A stretch of 58,671 nt of DNA, from the NCBI RefSeq assembly GCF_022848905.1, contig NZ_JAFIRA010000022.1, positions 1-58,671 on the forward strand. Direction: 5' to 3'. A program made the position numbers and the translations under genes. This DNA is from Thermostichus vulcanus str. 'Rupite' (GTDB lineage Bacteria > Cyanobacteriota > Cyanobacteriia > Thermostichales > Thermostichaceae). The notes under the pieces were generated by a model, which was not told the DNA's origin, ran no database searches, and saw only the letters and a list, made by a program, of their open reading frames with translations. Shown one piece after another: positions 46,712 to 55,036 of the stretch (position 1 is its first letter; each line of letters begins with the position of its first letter).

Positions 46712-48100
46712 TCATCCAGACAAAGGCTGCTCCACCAGGATCGGTGGTCGAAACTGCTCACTGCGCCGAGACCACCAGACAGCCCCTAAGCCGACTCCCC
46801 AATTGGCAATGCAGGCTGCCAAGAAAACGCCATTCACACCTATCCACTGGCTGCCCACATAGGCCAGGGGGATGTAAACCAGAAACATACGGGTCAGAGA
46901 TAGGATCACAGCCGCCAGAGGCTTCCCCAAGGCATTAAAGGCAGCACTCACCGTCAGGAGCAGACCAGTCCCGGCATAGCTTAGGGGCACAATGCGCAGA
47001 TAGGAAGCTGTGACCTCAATCACCTCAGGATTGCTATCAAACTGGGCCGCAATGGTCGTGGATCCCAGCCCCAACAGCACCGTCATCAAGATACCCCAGC
47101 CCAGGCAAAAGAAAAAACTCAGGCGCAAACTCTCCTGAACACGTTGATACCGTTTGGCCCCCCAATTTTGGCCGATAAAAGGAGCCACACTGGTGGAGAG
47201 GGCTGCTAGAGCAGACAGGGAGAGCAACTCCAACCGCGAAGCTACCCCAAACCCCGCCACAGCCTCTGGGCCAAACCCCGCCATCAAACTGGTGATGATC
47301 CCCGCTGAGATCGGGATCACCATGTTGGTTCCAGCGGCAGGCAACCCAACGTGCAAAATTCTTGACCAACAGCCCCGCACATCTTCCCAAGTGGGCAGAA
47401 ATAGACTCAGCATGTGCTGGCGAAAATGCAAAAAGAGCAGGGCCAAAACCAGGCTCAAGGCCCGTGCTGCCACCGTCGCCAAAGCAGCTCCCTGCAATTC
47501 CAGTCGGGGAAACCCACCCAAGCCAAAAATCAACAACGGGTTCAGGCCAATATTGGTGATGGCCGCCAAGGTCATGATCAAGCTGGGAATCTCGGAGTTG
47601 CCAGCGGCCCGGATCGCGGTGTTACCCACCATGGGCACCACCAAAAACACCATGCCCAGGTACCAAATGTGCATGTACTCCCGGATCAGGGGCAAAATAT
47701 CGGGCTCCGCCCCTAGCGCGGTAAACAAGGGATCCAACGTCAAAAACCCGAAGAGAACACACACCACCACAATCAGCAAAGACAGGAACAAGCTATTGGT
47801 GGTCAGACGTTGCACCCGTTGCGGGTTTCCTTCTCCAATCGCCCGGGCAATCACCGAAGAAGCGCCTACCCCCAAACCAATCGCCAAGTTGCTGAGCACC
47901 ATCGTCACCGGGAAGGTGAAACTCATAGCCGCCAGCTCCAGCGTTCCCAGTTGCCCGACAAAGTAAGCATCCGCCAGCTCAATCGCCATCACGGCAAAAA
48001 TGCCCCAAATCATCGGCAGGGTCAGGCGAATCAGCTGGGATCCGACCGGGCCTTCGGTGAGGGCTCGGCGTGGGCTAGGCTGTGACACGGAAGTTCTCAA
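46712..48100 (-). CDS. MATE-family multidrug/cation antiporter
   Basis: A 462-residue transporter with twelve hydrophobic helices in two homologous halves. Family landmarks are LTLPMIWGIFAVMAIELADAYFVGQLG, ASSVIARAIGEGNPQRVQ and APFIGQNWGAKRYQRVQESL, which places it in the NorM/DinF-type Na+- or H+-coupled exporters. The frame begins with a TTG at 48100; a GTG four codons later is equally plausible, and no ribosome site settles it. The AI-2E gene follows. Confidence 0.92.
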   Translation of the reverse strand: MRTSVSQPSPRRALTEGPVGSQLIRLTLPMIWGIFAVMAIELADAYFVGQLGTLELAAMSFTFPVTMVLSNLAIGLGVGASSVIARAIGEGNPQRVQRLTTNSLFLSLLIVVVCVLFGFLTLDPLFTALGAEPDILPLIREYMHIWYLGMVFLVVPMVGNTAIRAAGNSEIPSLIMTLAAITNIGLNPLLIFGLGGFPRLELQGAALATVAARALSLVLALLFLHFRQHMLSLFLPTWEDVRGCWSRILHVGLPAAGTNMVIPISAGIITSLMAGFGPEAVAGFGVASRLELLSLSALAALSTSVAPFIGQNWGAKRYQRVQESLRLSFFFCLGWGILMTVLLGLGSTTIAAQFDSNPEVIEVTASYLRIVPLSYAGTGLLLTVSAAFNALGKPLAAVILSLTRMFLVYIPLAYVGSQWIGVNGVFLAACIANWGVGLGAVWWSRRSEQFRPPILVEQPLSG

Positions 48101-48291
48101 GCAGGTGAGTCGTTAGGGATCTGTTCATTCATTTCCTAACTAAAACACATCCATTAAGGCACATCCCTCCCAGTGCTGTCGGTACAGGATCCTACCCCTT
48201 CCGGCGGGGGAGCTGACTTTCGGTAAGATAAGACGGGATCCCAATTCATTTAATAAAAATCTAAAAATCGCTAGATACAGCAGAAACAAGC

Positions 48292-49707
48292 GTGCAACAA
48301 CAAGTCTTGGGGTTGGGGATTGCGGGGTTAGCAGCAGCCAGGCTCTTGCAGGCCCAGGGGCATGAGGTTCTGGCCTGGGATGAAAAAAACTCGGATCGGC
48401 TGCAACAGATTCGGCAAGAATTGCAGCAGGAAGGGATCCCGGTTCGGTTGGGGGAGCCATTTCAGCTCGGCCCAGGCGTAGAGCAGGTGGTGGTCAGTCC
48501 CGGCATCGCCTGGGATCATCCTCTGTTGGAACAGGCCCGCCAGCAGGGCATTGCGGTTATCGGTGAGGCGGAGTTGGCCTGGCAAAGTCTAGACTGTCTG
48601 CCCTGGGTGGGCATTACCGGTACCAATGGCAAAAGCACCACCACCGCGCTGATTGCGGAAATGTTTCAGGCAGCAGGACTGAAGGGGATCCCCTGTGGCA
48701 ACATTGGCCTACCCCTTTCTCAGGTGGCTTTGCAAACCTTGCGGGGGGAGCTGCAACCGGATTGGATCGTGGCGGAGCTGAGCAGCTATCAACTGGAGGC
48801 CAGCGCTAGCCTGATGAGCAGCAGCGGCTCCAGCCCGACCCGCATTGGGGTGTGGACAACCTTCACCCCGGATCACCTAGAACGTCATGGCACCCTCGAG
48901 CGCTATGCCAGTTTCAAAGCCCGTCTGCTGGATCGGGTTACTTGGCGGGTGTTGAATGGCGAGGATCCCTATCTTTTGGGTCGCAGACAGGATTGGGCCA
49001 ACACCTACTGGATCTCAATTCAGGATCCACTGGCGCCGGTCCATTTGCGCGGGGAGGAACTTTGGATTGATGGGCAACCTGTGGCCCACTTGGAGGCGTT
49101 TGGTGAACGGTGCCCCGGTCGCCACAATCTGCAAAACCTGCTCATGGCAGCGGCAGCAGCCCACCTAGCCGGGATCCCGAACAGGGCCATTCAACAGGCG
49201 ATCCGTTCTTTTGGTGGGATGCCCCATCGCCTGGAGCGTGTTGCCCAGGTTTACGTCGGCTCTACCCCGATTTACTTTGTCAACGACAGCAAAGCCACCA
49301 ACTACGATGCTGCCTGGGTTGGATTGAATGCGGTGGATCCCCCGATCCTGTTGATTGCCGGGGGCAAGGCCAAACAGGGGGATGCTCAAGCCTGGTTAAA
49401 GCTGATTCAAGCCAAAGTGGCGCAGGTATGGCTGATCGGAGAAGCTGCTCCGGTCCTTGCAGCCGCTCTGGAAGGGATCCACTATACTGGCGTTGAGATC
49501 GCGCAAACCCTAGATGTAGCGGTGGTTAGGGCTTTTGAATCGGCTCAATCCCTAGCACGGACCCTGACGGATCCCACCCAGCCGATTACGGTTTTGTTCT
49601 CTCCTGCTTGCGCCAGTTTTGACCAGTACCGCAGTTTTGAACACCGTGGCGACCACTTCCGCACCTGCTGCCAAGCCCTCCAGGGATCCCTGTCCTTGGA
49701 ACCCTGA
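48292..49707 (+). CDS. murD: UDP-N-acetylmuramoylalanine-D-glutamate ligase MurD
   Basis: Cytoplasmic peptidoglycan enzyme adding D-Glu to UDP-MurNAc-L-Ala. The 471-residue product has a Rossmann N-domain (LGLGIAGLAAARLLQAQGHEV), the ATP-binding loop GITGTNGKSTTTALIAEMF (from about 108), TFTPDHLERHGTLERYASFKARL, and a C-terminal domain with NDSKATNYDAAWVGL and SPACASFDQYRSFEHRGDHF. The start is a GTG, with no nearby in-frame ATG. Its 3' part overlaps the ftsW gene by about 60 bases in a different frame. Confidence 0.95.
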   Translation: MQQQVLGLGIAGLAAARLLQAQGHEVLAWDEKNSDRLQQIRQELQQEGIPVRLGEPFQLGPGVEQVVVSPGIAWDHPLLEQARQQGIAVIGEAELAWQSLDCLPWVGITGTNGKSTTTALIAEMFQAAGLKGIPCGNIGLPLSQVALQTLRGELQPDWIVAELSSYQLEASASLMSSSGSSPTRIGVWTTFTPDHLERHGTLERYASFKARLLDRVTWRVLNGEDPYLLGRRQDWANTYWISIQDPLAPVHLRGEELWIDGQPVAHLEAFGERCPGRHNLQNLLMAAAAAHLAGIPNRAIQQAIRSFGGMPHRLERVAQVYVGSTPIYFVNDSKATNYDAAWVGLNAVDPPILLIAGGKAKQGDAQAWLKLIQAKVAQVWLIGEAAPVLAAALEGIHYTGVEIAQTLDVAVVRAFESAQSLARTLTDPTQPITVLFSPACASFDQYRSFEHRGDHFRTCCQALQGSLSLEP

Positions 49708-50791
49708 AGCCCGGTTGCTGCGCTGGCTAACCTTGATCTGGGTTGTGCTGGGATTGGCGATGCTGTTTTCTGCCTCCTACCCAGTGGCCCAGAGAATCAC
49801 CGGAGATGGGCTGTATTTTTTCAAGCGGCAACTGATTTGGGTAGGCTTGGGAGCGTTCAGTTTTCTGGCTTTGGTGCAGATCCCGCTGCGTCGGTGGTTC
49901 CCTTGGGCTGGGATCCTCTGCCTGTTGGGGATTGGCTTGGTTTGGGCCACCCATGTGCCTGGGTTGGGGGTTTCCCGATTGGAGGCAAGCCGTTGGCTGG
50001 ATTTGAAAGTCATCCCGATCATCCAACCCTCGGAATTTCTCAAACCCCTGCTGGTTCTGCAAGGCGCCTGGGTATTTGGGCGCTGGTTTTATCATCCCCT
50101 CTGGTTCCGCTGTGTTTGGGTGAGCATTTTCGCTGTGGGTTTGTTGGGTATTCTCACCCAACCCAATTTGGGTACCACCGCCATTTGTGGCCTCACCCTC
50201 TGGATGATGGCCTGGACGGCAGGGATCCCGGCGCTCACCCTCTTCAGCACGGCAGGCTTGGGGGCAGCAGCAGCGGCACTGAGTATCCTCAGCAAAGAGT
50301 ACCAACGGCGGCGGATCTTAGCTTTTTTGGATCCCTGGGCCAGTGCGCAAGGGGATGGCTACCAACTGGTGCAAAGTCTTTTGGCGATTGGGTCGGGGGG
50401 ATTGTGGGGCAAGGGCTATGGGTTGTCCCAACAAAAGCTGTTCTACCTGCCCATCCAGTATACGGATTTTATTTTTTCCGTGTTTGCGGAGGAATTTGGC
50501 CTTGTCGGATCCCTCTCCTTTCTGGGGTTGCTCACCCTCTACAGTGGGGTGGGACTACGGGTGATGTTGCGCTGTCAGGAGCTGCCGATTCGCCTGGTGG
50601 CCTGTGGTTGTGTGGTGTTTTTGGTGGGGCAATCGCTTCTCAATATCGGGGTGGTGACGGGGGCCTTGCCGACAACTGGTGTCCCTTTACCGCTGTTTAG
50701 CCACGGGGGCAGCTCCATTTTGGCGGGGCTGATGATGGCAGGACTATTGGTGCGGGCGGCCCGGGAATCAGAATATTCAGGAATGGCGTAA
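49646..50791 (+). CDS. ftsW: Cell-division lipid II polymerase/flippase-like FtsW
   Basis: SEDS-family septal peptidoglycan glycosyltransferase. The product of 381 residues (or 390 if a TTG at 49619 is used) has about ten helices. SEDS signatures include QRITGDGLYFFKRQL, SRWLDLKVIPIIQPSEFLKP with the catalytic-type loop, LTQPNLGTTAI, QRRRILAFLDP, YTDFIFSVFAEEFG and GVPLPLFSHGGSS. No ATG lies near the conserved N-terminus. I chose the GTG at 49646; the choice is uncertain. The overlap with murD suggests translational coupling, and both belong to the same division/cell-wall pathway. Confidence 0.93.
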   Translation: MATTSAPAAKPSRDPCPWNPEARLLRWLTLIWVVLGLAMLFSASYPVAQRITGDGLYFFKRQLIWVGLGAFSFLALVQIPLRRWFPWAGILCLLGIGLVWATHVPGLGVSRLEASRWLDLKVIPIIQPSEFLKPLLVLQGAWVFGRWFYHPLWFRCVWVSIFAVGLLGILTQPNLGTTAICGLTLWMMAWTAGIPALTLFSTAGLGAAAAALSILSKEYQRRRILAFLDPWASAQGDGYQLVQSLLAIGSGGLWGKGYGLSQQKLFYLPIQYTDFIFSVFAEEFGLVGSLSFLGLLTLYSGVGLRVMLRCQELPIRLVACGCVVFLVGQSLLNIGVVTGALPTTGVPLPLFSHGGSSILAGLMMAGLLVRAARESEYSGMA

Positions 50792-51625
50792 ACCACCCAC
50801 GCGTGAATGTCTCGTGAATGTCCACTGACAAGGGATCCGTTGTCGGCTTCCTCATTCCTAGAAATCTGTGCGGAAAAATGGGTTGACGGGATCCCATCCC
50901 AGGATTATCCTAAACAAGGCTGAGGAGATTCTTTAGTGAGTCTGCCGGCTTTGTATTGGTAAAAGCTCTTTCGAGGAAAACGATCAACAATGGACACTTC
51001 TGGTAGTAGTCCTTGCGCTACGGAACAGGAATTTGTCCTTTCGGATGAAGACCCTGACGGGCCATTTGCTGGCCTAGTCTGCCCTAATTCTAGCTGGGGG
51101 CATTGGGTGATCGGGTTAATGAGCTTGCTAAGTTAGTTTTTGGCTTGGGGAGTTCATCTCGGTCAGCAATGAACCTAGCGACTGAGCAAAGCTCCCCCAG
51201 GGACTTCCCTGTACGGGTTGTGTATGAAGGCCGAGCGGCCTGACTCTGTTCAGAATTGGGGCGACTTTGGGTGTTGTGGAGGAGAAGTTTTCTCTATCTG
51301 CGCACCTTGTTTGTTTTGGTACAAGCCATGAGGGGATCCCGTGGGATCACCAGTTACTGGTTTGTTCGCTTTCAACCCCACCCCTAGCCTTTCTGCGCAT
51401 CTTTATCTGCGTTGGCCCTCCCTGTTGTGGGGTCTGCCAGCGACCCATTTTTGCGTGAAGATTGCCGTTCATCTTGGCAGTCTTCGGCTTCTTTTCGTCT
51501 TTTTCACCTCAATCTTCAGCCAAAGTATAGGGCTCCATTCTGTTCGCCGTTACCCGGCGAGAGATCGTTTTTGTGAAAGGACAAACCCATTCATCCTAAC
51601 CCGAACAACCCATTGGAGGTACATC
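50792..51625. other. Long structured 834-bp leader region upstream of mgtE
   Basis: No credible gene is present between the ftsW stop and the mgtE ATG. The segment has several potential stems: GGCC-ATTTGCT-GGCC around 51062-51076 flanked by complementary GAC/GTC; GTTCAT/ATGAAC at 51151-51173; GGGGAG/CTCCCC at 51147-51196; and GGCC-GAGC-GGCC near 51229-51240. The sequence does not match the M-box (ykoK) Mg2+ riboswitch as I remember it. A noncoding RNA or a long 5' UTR are both open. Reading frames at 51267-51458 and upstream of 51626 look random. Confidence 0.4.
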
Positions 51626-53005
51626 ATGCGGCAAAACATTCTTCGGGATCTGCTCAATCCCATCTCTCTAGAGGCGGCCAAGCGGGAAGCCAACAGTGCT
51701 CCTATTGCTGAGCTGGTGCAACAACTGATGGAAATTTCCCCTCGGCAGCGAGTATTGGCCTTTCGGCTCTTGGAAAAGGACAAAGCCATTGCTGTGTTCG
51801 AATATCTGCGGGCCGAGGAGCAGGCGGATTTGATCCGTACCATGGAAAATCCGGAGGTGATCCGGCTGCTCGAAGCGCTTCCCCCGGACCGGCGGGTACG
51901 CCTGTTTGAGGAGTTGCCGGCCAAAGTGACCAAGCGATTGATCGCCAACCTCAGCCCCGCGGCCCGAGAAGCAGTCAACATCCTCTTGGGCTACCCAGAA
52001 CGCAGTGCCGGTCGCTTGATGAACTTGCGCTACTTAGCGGTACGCGACAACATCACGGTCGGAGCAGCGCTGGCCAGTGTGCGGGACTCGCAACTGGGGG
52101 ATGACGAGCTGGATGTGATCTTCGTGGTGGATGACCAACGCTTCTACCGGGGCTTGGTACGGACGGTGCGGCTGGTCAAAGTGGATCCTGACCTGCCGAT
52201 TCGCGCCCTGCTTGAGGGATCCGACTGCGTGGTGCGGGTCACGGATCGGGATCTGCAAGCGGCCAAGGTGCTCAAAGATCATGATTTGCCTGCTGTGCCC
52301 GTGGTGGATAGCGAGGGTCGTTTGGTAGGGGATATCACCTTTGACGATGTGATCGATCTGGTACAGGAGGAAGCGACAGATGCTGCCTTGGCCCAGGCAG
52401 GGGTCGGGAATCTCCTCAGTCGAGACAAAGTCTGGAGTGAGCGCTTGGTGAAGGGATCCCGTTGGTATGCGATTCGGCTGCGAATTTTGTTTCTGATCGT
52501 CACCCTAATCGGCGGCATGTTGGTGGGGGGTGTGATCGAAACCTTTGAAGAAGTCCTGGAGGCCGTCACAGCAGCCGCTATTTTCATCCCTCTGGTCATG
52601 GATATGGGCGGGAATGTCGGCACCCAATCGACCACCGTTTTTGCCCGGGGCCTGGCCTGGAACCACATCGATGTGCAGAAGTTTTTCCCCTACTTGCTCC
52701 GCGAAGGCAGCATCGGCGCCATTATGGGTGTCATTTTGGGGACGGTCGCTGGAATCATCGCCTACTTCTGGCAGGGGGCACCGAACGGGATCCCGCAGTT
52801 GGGTTTGGCCGTGGGGCTGGCTCTAGCGGTGGTGATTACCTTGGGGGCTGTCTTGGGGGCGATTCTGCCCTGGGTGATGTTGAAATTGGGCTTCGACCAC
52901 GCCCCTGGAGCGGATCCCTTCATCACCACCATCAAGGACTTCACCGGCCTCTGGGTGTATTTCATGCTGGTGGGCTGGTTGGTCGGCGTTGATGTGGAGT
53001 TCTGA
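51626..53005 (+). CDS. mgtE: Magnesium transporter MgtE
   Basis: Mg2+ channel/transporter of the inner membrane. The 459-residue product has the cytosolic MgtE N-domain (about 1-130, LPPDRRVRLFEELP), tandem CBS domains (about 135-265, DQRFYRGLVRTVRL; DHDLPAVPVVDSEGRLVGDI) and a five-helix membrane domain (about 285-459). That last domain contains GGNVGTQSTTVFARGLAW and the pore signature PLVMDMGGN. GGAGGT 5 bases before the ATG at 51626 decides the start; the open frame runs 95 codons further upstream but contains no domain. A small gene and an mgtC-like gene follow. Confidence 0.95.
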   Translation: MRQNILRDLLNPISLEAAKREANSAPIAELVQQLMEISPRQRVLAFRLLEKDKAIAVFEYLRAEEQADLIRTMENPEVIRLLEALPPDRRVRLFEELPAKVTKRLIANLSPAAREAVNILLGYPERSAGRLMNLRYLAVRDNITVGAALASVRDSQLGDDELDVIFVVDDQRFYRGLVRTVRLVKVDPDLPIRALLEGSDCVVRVTDRDLQAAKVLKDHDLPAVPVVDSEGRLVGDITFDDVIDLVQEEATDAALAQAGVGNLLSRDKVWSERLVKGSRWYAIRLRILFLIVTLIGGMLVGGVIETFEEVLEAVTAAAIFIPLVMDMGGNVGTQSTTVFARGLAWNHIDVQKFFPYLLREGSIGAIMGVILGTVAGIIAYFWQGAPNGIPQLGLAVGLALAVVITLGAVLGAILPWVMLKLGFDHAPGADPFITTIKDFTGLWVYFMLVGWLVGVDVEF

Positions 53006-53047
53006 GGGGCGTTCTGAACGGAAGTCGATGTGGTTTGTCTATCTAAG

Positions 53048-53075
53048 TTCTTAATTGTTCTTAATTTTCTTAATT
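53048..53075. repeat. Three tandem TTCTTAATT repeats
   Basis: TTCTTAATT occurs at 53048, 53058 and 53067, i.e. periods of 10 and 9 bp, in the short spacer between mgtE and the next small gene. Helical-phase direct repeats of TTAA-containing octamers resemble OmpR/PhoB-type operators; here the spacing is not the 11 bp of a classical Pho box. Confidence 0.5.
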
Positions 53076-53116
53076 GAGATGCAGTTGTTAACCCCAGAAA
53101 AATCAGGAGGTGTGCC

Positions 53117-53335
53117 ATGACCTTAAAAGCCCTATCACCCCTGGCGACAACCTACTTTCAGGCACAGCTGCGGCAGTTCGCTCAGCGGGTCAGCATAACC
53201 TGCGCTTTAGAAACGGGTGGTAAGCTAGCCCCGGAAGTGGCCTTCCGCCAGTTGGAAACCCTCTGGCAAGCCCTGGAGCAGGAGGCTGTAGCCGTAGGGA
53301 TCCCGGATGATCCTTCTGAGGAACCCTTGCCATGA
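53117..53335 (+). CDS. Small protein between mgtE and mgtC-like genes
   Basis: A 72-residue product, mostly helical (PLATTYFQAQLRQFAQRVSITCALETGGK; EVAFRQLETLWQALEQEAVAVG) with an acidic C-terminus. No membrane segment or known domain is recognised. AGGAGG lies 7 bases before the ATG, one of the best ribosome sites in the window, so the gene is probably real. The downstream mgtC-like gene starts within about 90 bp, so an operon with it is likely. Confidence 0.6.
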   Translation: MTLKALSPLATTYFQAQLRQFAQRVSITCALETGGKLAPEVAFRQLETLWQALEQEAVAVGIPDDPSEEPLP

Positions 53336-53422
53336 AGAAGAGTCCAGCTAGGGACACAGGCATTGTCAGAGGCAACCCGTATAGGAGCAGTAGTCCCACC
53401 CCTCCCTCACGAGAACACGAGC

Positions 53423-54124
53423 ATGACTTGGATGGATTTCACCTTGCGTTTGGCAGTTGCCTTTGCCCTGGGATCCGTGATTGGTCTGGAGCGGCAGTGG
53501 CGGCAGCGCATGGCGGGTTTGCGTACCAATACCCTGGTGGCAACCGGTGCAGCCCTATTTGTCATGCTCTCGGTTCTCACCCCTGATGAAGGCAGCCCGA
53601 CTCGGATTGCCGCCCAGGTGGTATCGGGTATCGGTTTCCTAGCGGGGGGAGTCATTCTTAAGGAGGGGGCCAGTGTTCGTGGGTTGAATACGGCAGCAAC
53701 CATCTGGTGTGCTGCAGCCGTGGGGGCCTTCTCGGGCTCAGGGTACATCCTGCAAGCGACGATTGGCGCTGGGGCCGTGTTGATCTCCAACATTCTCCTG
53801 CGGCCCCTGGGCTACCGTATTAACCAGCAACCCCTCAAAGGGACCGAGTTGGAGCTGGTCTATGAGTGCTCCTTTACTTGCAAAAGTCGGGAGGAAGCCC
53901 ATATCCGCGCCTTACTGCTACAGGCCCTGGCTCCCAGCCATCTAAAGTTGCGGGCACTCTACAGCGAAGACTTGGAGGAGAAACCCGATCTGGTCAAGGT
54001 GGAAGCGGAAATGGTTACCCAAACCCGCGATGATCAGTCCCTGGAAATGATCGTCAGCCGACTGAGCCTAGAACCGGGAGTGATCGCCGCCAGTTGGCGC
54101 ATTATCGAACAGGAGTTTGGCTAG
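53423..54124 (+). CDS. MgtC/SapB-family membrane protein
   Basis: A 233-residue protein has the MgtC N-terminal membrane domain (about 1-130: LRLAVAFALGSVIGLERQWR, MAGLRTNTLVATGAALFVML, RIAAQVVSGIGFLAGGVILKEG, RGLNTAATIWCAAAVG) and a C-terminal ACT-like domain (about 140-233) as in full-length MgtC. MgtC proteins are linked to low-Mg2+ adaptation and modulation of ATP synthase or phosphate uptake in other bacteria. The frame begins with a TTG at 53363; the ATG at 53423 is preferred because it puts the first helix at the usual distance. Confidence 0.9.
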   Translation: MTWMDFTLRLAVAFALGSVIGLERQWRQRMAGLRTNTLVATGAALFVMLSVLTPDEGSPTRIAAQVVSGIGFLAGGVILKEGASVRGLNTAATIWCAAAVGAFSGSGYILQATIGAGAVLISNILLRPLGYRINQQPLKGTELELVYECSFTCKSREEAHIRALLLQALAPSHLKLRALYSEDLEEKPDLVKVEAEMVTQTRDDQSLEMIVSRLSLEPGVIAASWRIIEQEFG

Positions 54125-54148
54125 GGTGGGATCCTTGAGCTATTTGAG

Positions 54149-54772
54149 CTAACTGAGTAGCTCCCAGCCGGTGAGCAGGGCAAACCCCAGGAACAGGGAT
54201 CCGCCCATCCAATGGACTGCCCGTTCAGAAATGTGATTTGCCAAAAATCGACCTCCCACTACAGCCAATGCCACCATCAACCCATGCCCAATCGTCGCCC
54301 CTGCCAACACACTGAGACCAGGGTGTGCCGCCGCCAGAGAAAGCGTAGCCACTTGGGTCTTATCTCCTAGCTCCGCCACAGCCGTCAGGGTAAACGCTTC
54401 GGAAACAATCGCCCAAGCCCCCCCTCGACCCGCCCCTTTTTCTTCCGCTTGCTCCACAAGCTTGAGTGCTTCCTCCTCCTCTTCCATTTCCTGCTGGGGA
54501 CTCATTTTGTAAGCTTGCCAGAGCATTTTCAGTCCAAAAGCGACAAATACCCCCGTTGCAAGAATCTGTACCCAAACTGCCGGGAACAGGCTGAACAGCA
54601 ACTGGCCCACCGCCACCGCCAGCACCGTCATCATGGCTAAAGCTGCCCATGCCCCCAGAAAAACCCAACGGCGGGGATGTCGCATGGCCAAAATCAGAGG
54701 GGTAAAAAAAGTCTTATCCCCAAACTCCGCTACCGTGACCAACAAAAAACTCGACAGAAAACCTGCCCACAT
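54149..54772 (-). CDS. TMEM165/GDT1-family Mn2+/Ca2+ exporter (Mnx-like)
   Basis: A 207-residue protein of UPF0016. Two hydrophobic repeats carry the diagnostic motifs EFGDKT (16-21) and ELGDKT (134-139), separated by an acidic cytosolic loop (EMEEEEEALKLVEQAEEKG). In cyanobacteria a related thylakoid/plasma-membrane protein exports Mn2+ (Mnx), and plant homologues act in chloroplast Mn/Ca transport. GGAG 8 bases before the ATG supports the start. A yybP-ykoY Mn2+ riboswitch directly upstream on the same strand points to Mn2+ as the physiological ion. Confidence 0.93.
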   Translation of the reverse strand: MWAGFLSSFLLVTVAEFGDKTFFTPLILAMRHPRRWVFLGAWAALAMMTVLAVAVGQLLFSLFPAVWVQILATGVFVAFGLKMLWQAYKMSPQQEMEEEEEALKLVEQAEEKGAGRGGAWAIVSEAFTLTAVAELGDKTQVATLSLAAAHPGLSVLAGATIGHGLMVALAVVGGRFLANHISERAVHWMGGSLFLGFALLTGWELLS

Positions 54773-54809
54773 CTTTGTATCTCCAACCTCTCTTGCCTGT
54801 GCAGAATGG

Positions 54810-54874
54810 GTTCACGCATCAGGGCAAGGGCCGGAGAAGTCTGACAGACTCACCAAGCTCACTCCTGCGTGAAC
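54810..54874 (-). promoter_or_regulatory. Expression platform of the Mn2+ riboswitch (candidate)
   Basis: On the minus strand GTTCACGCA (54866-54874) and TGCGTGAAC (54810-54818) are perfect 9-bp complements enclosing about 47 bases, with an inner GTCTGTCAGAC stem. This long stem begins right after the aptamer P1 helix and ends 37 bases before the ATG. It could be an antiterminator/terminator alternative or a sequestering helix; no T-run follows, so translational or Rho-type control is more likely. Confidence 0.4.
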
Positions 54875-54875
54875 T

Positions 54876-54994
54876 TAGTGAAAGTCTCGTCACCAGAACG
54901 CCAAACTCAGTGGGTTCTGTCTTCTGCACCGGGCCATTGAAGCCAGTATGTCGATGCAGAGTGCGGCAAACCGCCCGACTACTCCCTTTCAGGA
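54876..54994 (-). promoter_or_regulatory. yybP-ykoY Mn2+ riboswitch
   Basis: The minus strand shows the conserved core. It has AAAGGGAGTAGT (54978-54989) followed by a stem-rich segment, then TCGACATACTGG, and finally GGTGACGAGACTTTCACT (about 54878-54894). The closing helix P1 pairs TGAAAG (54986-54991) with CTTTCA (54879-54884). Elements GGGGAGUAG, GUCAACAUACU and GAGACYUU are hallmarks of the yybP-ykoY family, a Mn2+ sensor found before Mn exporters including TMEM165/GDT1 genes. Its position upstream of the exporter gene fits. Ion binding itself is untested here. Confidence 0.88.
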
Positions 54995-55036
54995 TTGAAT
55001 CGTAACACGTGGCTCTACAAGTGAACGCAGCGGAGT

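Noticed and set aside
49837-50700. 287-codon plus-strand frame overlapping ftsW
   Set aside because: Alternate-frame shadow of FtsW, Gly/Pro/Trp-rich; the FtsW frame carries all SEDS motifs.
50792-51625. M-box (ykoK) riboswitch or RNase P/6S RNA in the mgtE leader
   Set aside because: Consensus segments of these RNAs as I remember them are not present; reported only as unexplained structure.
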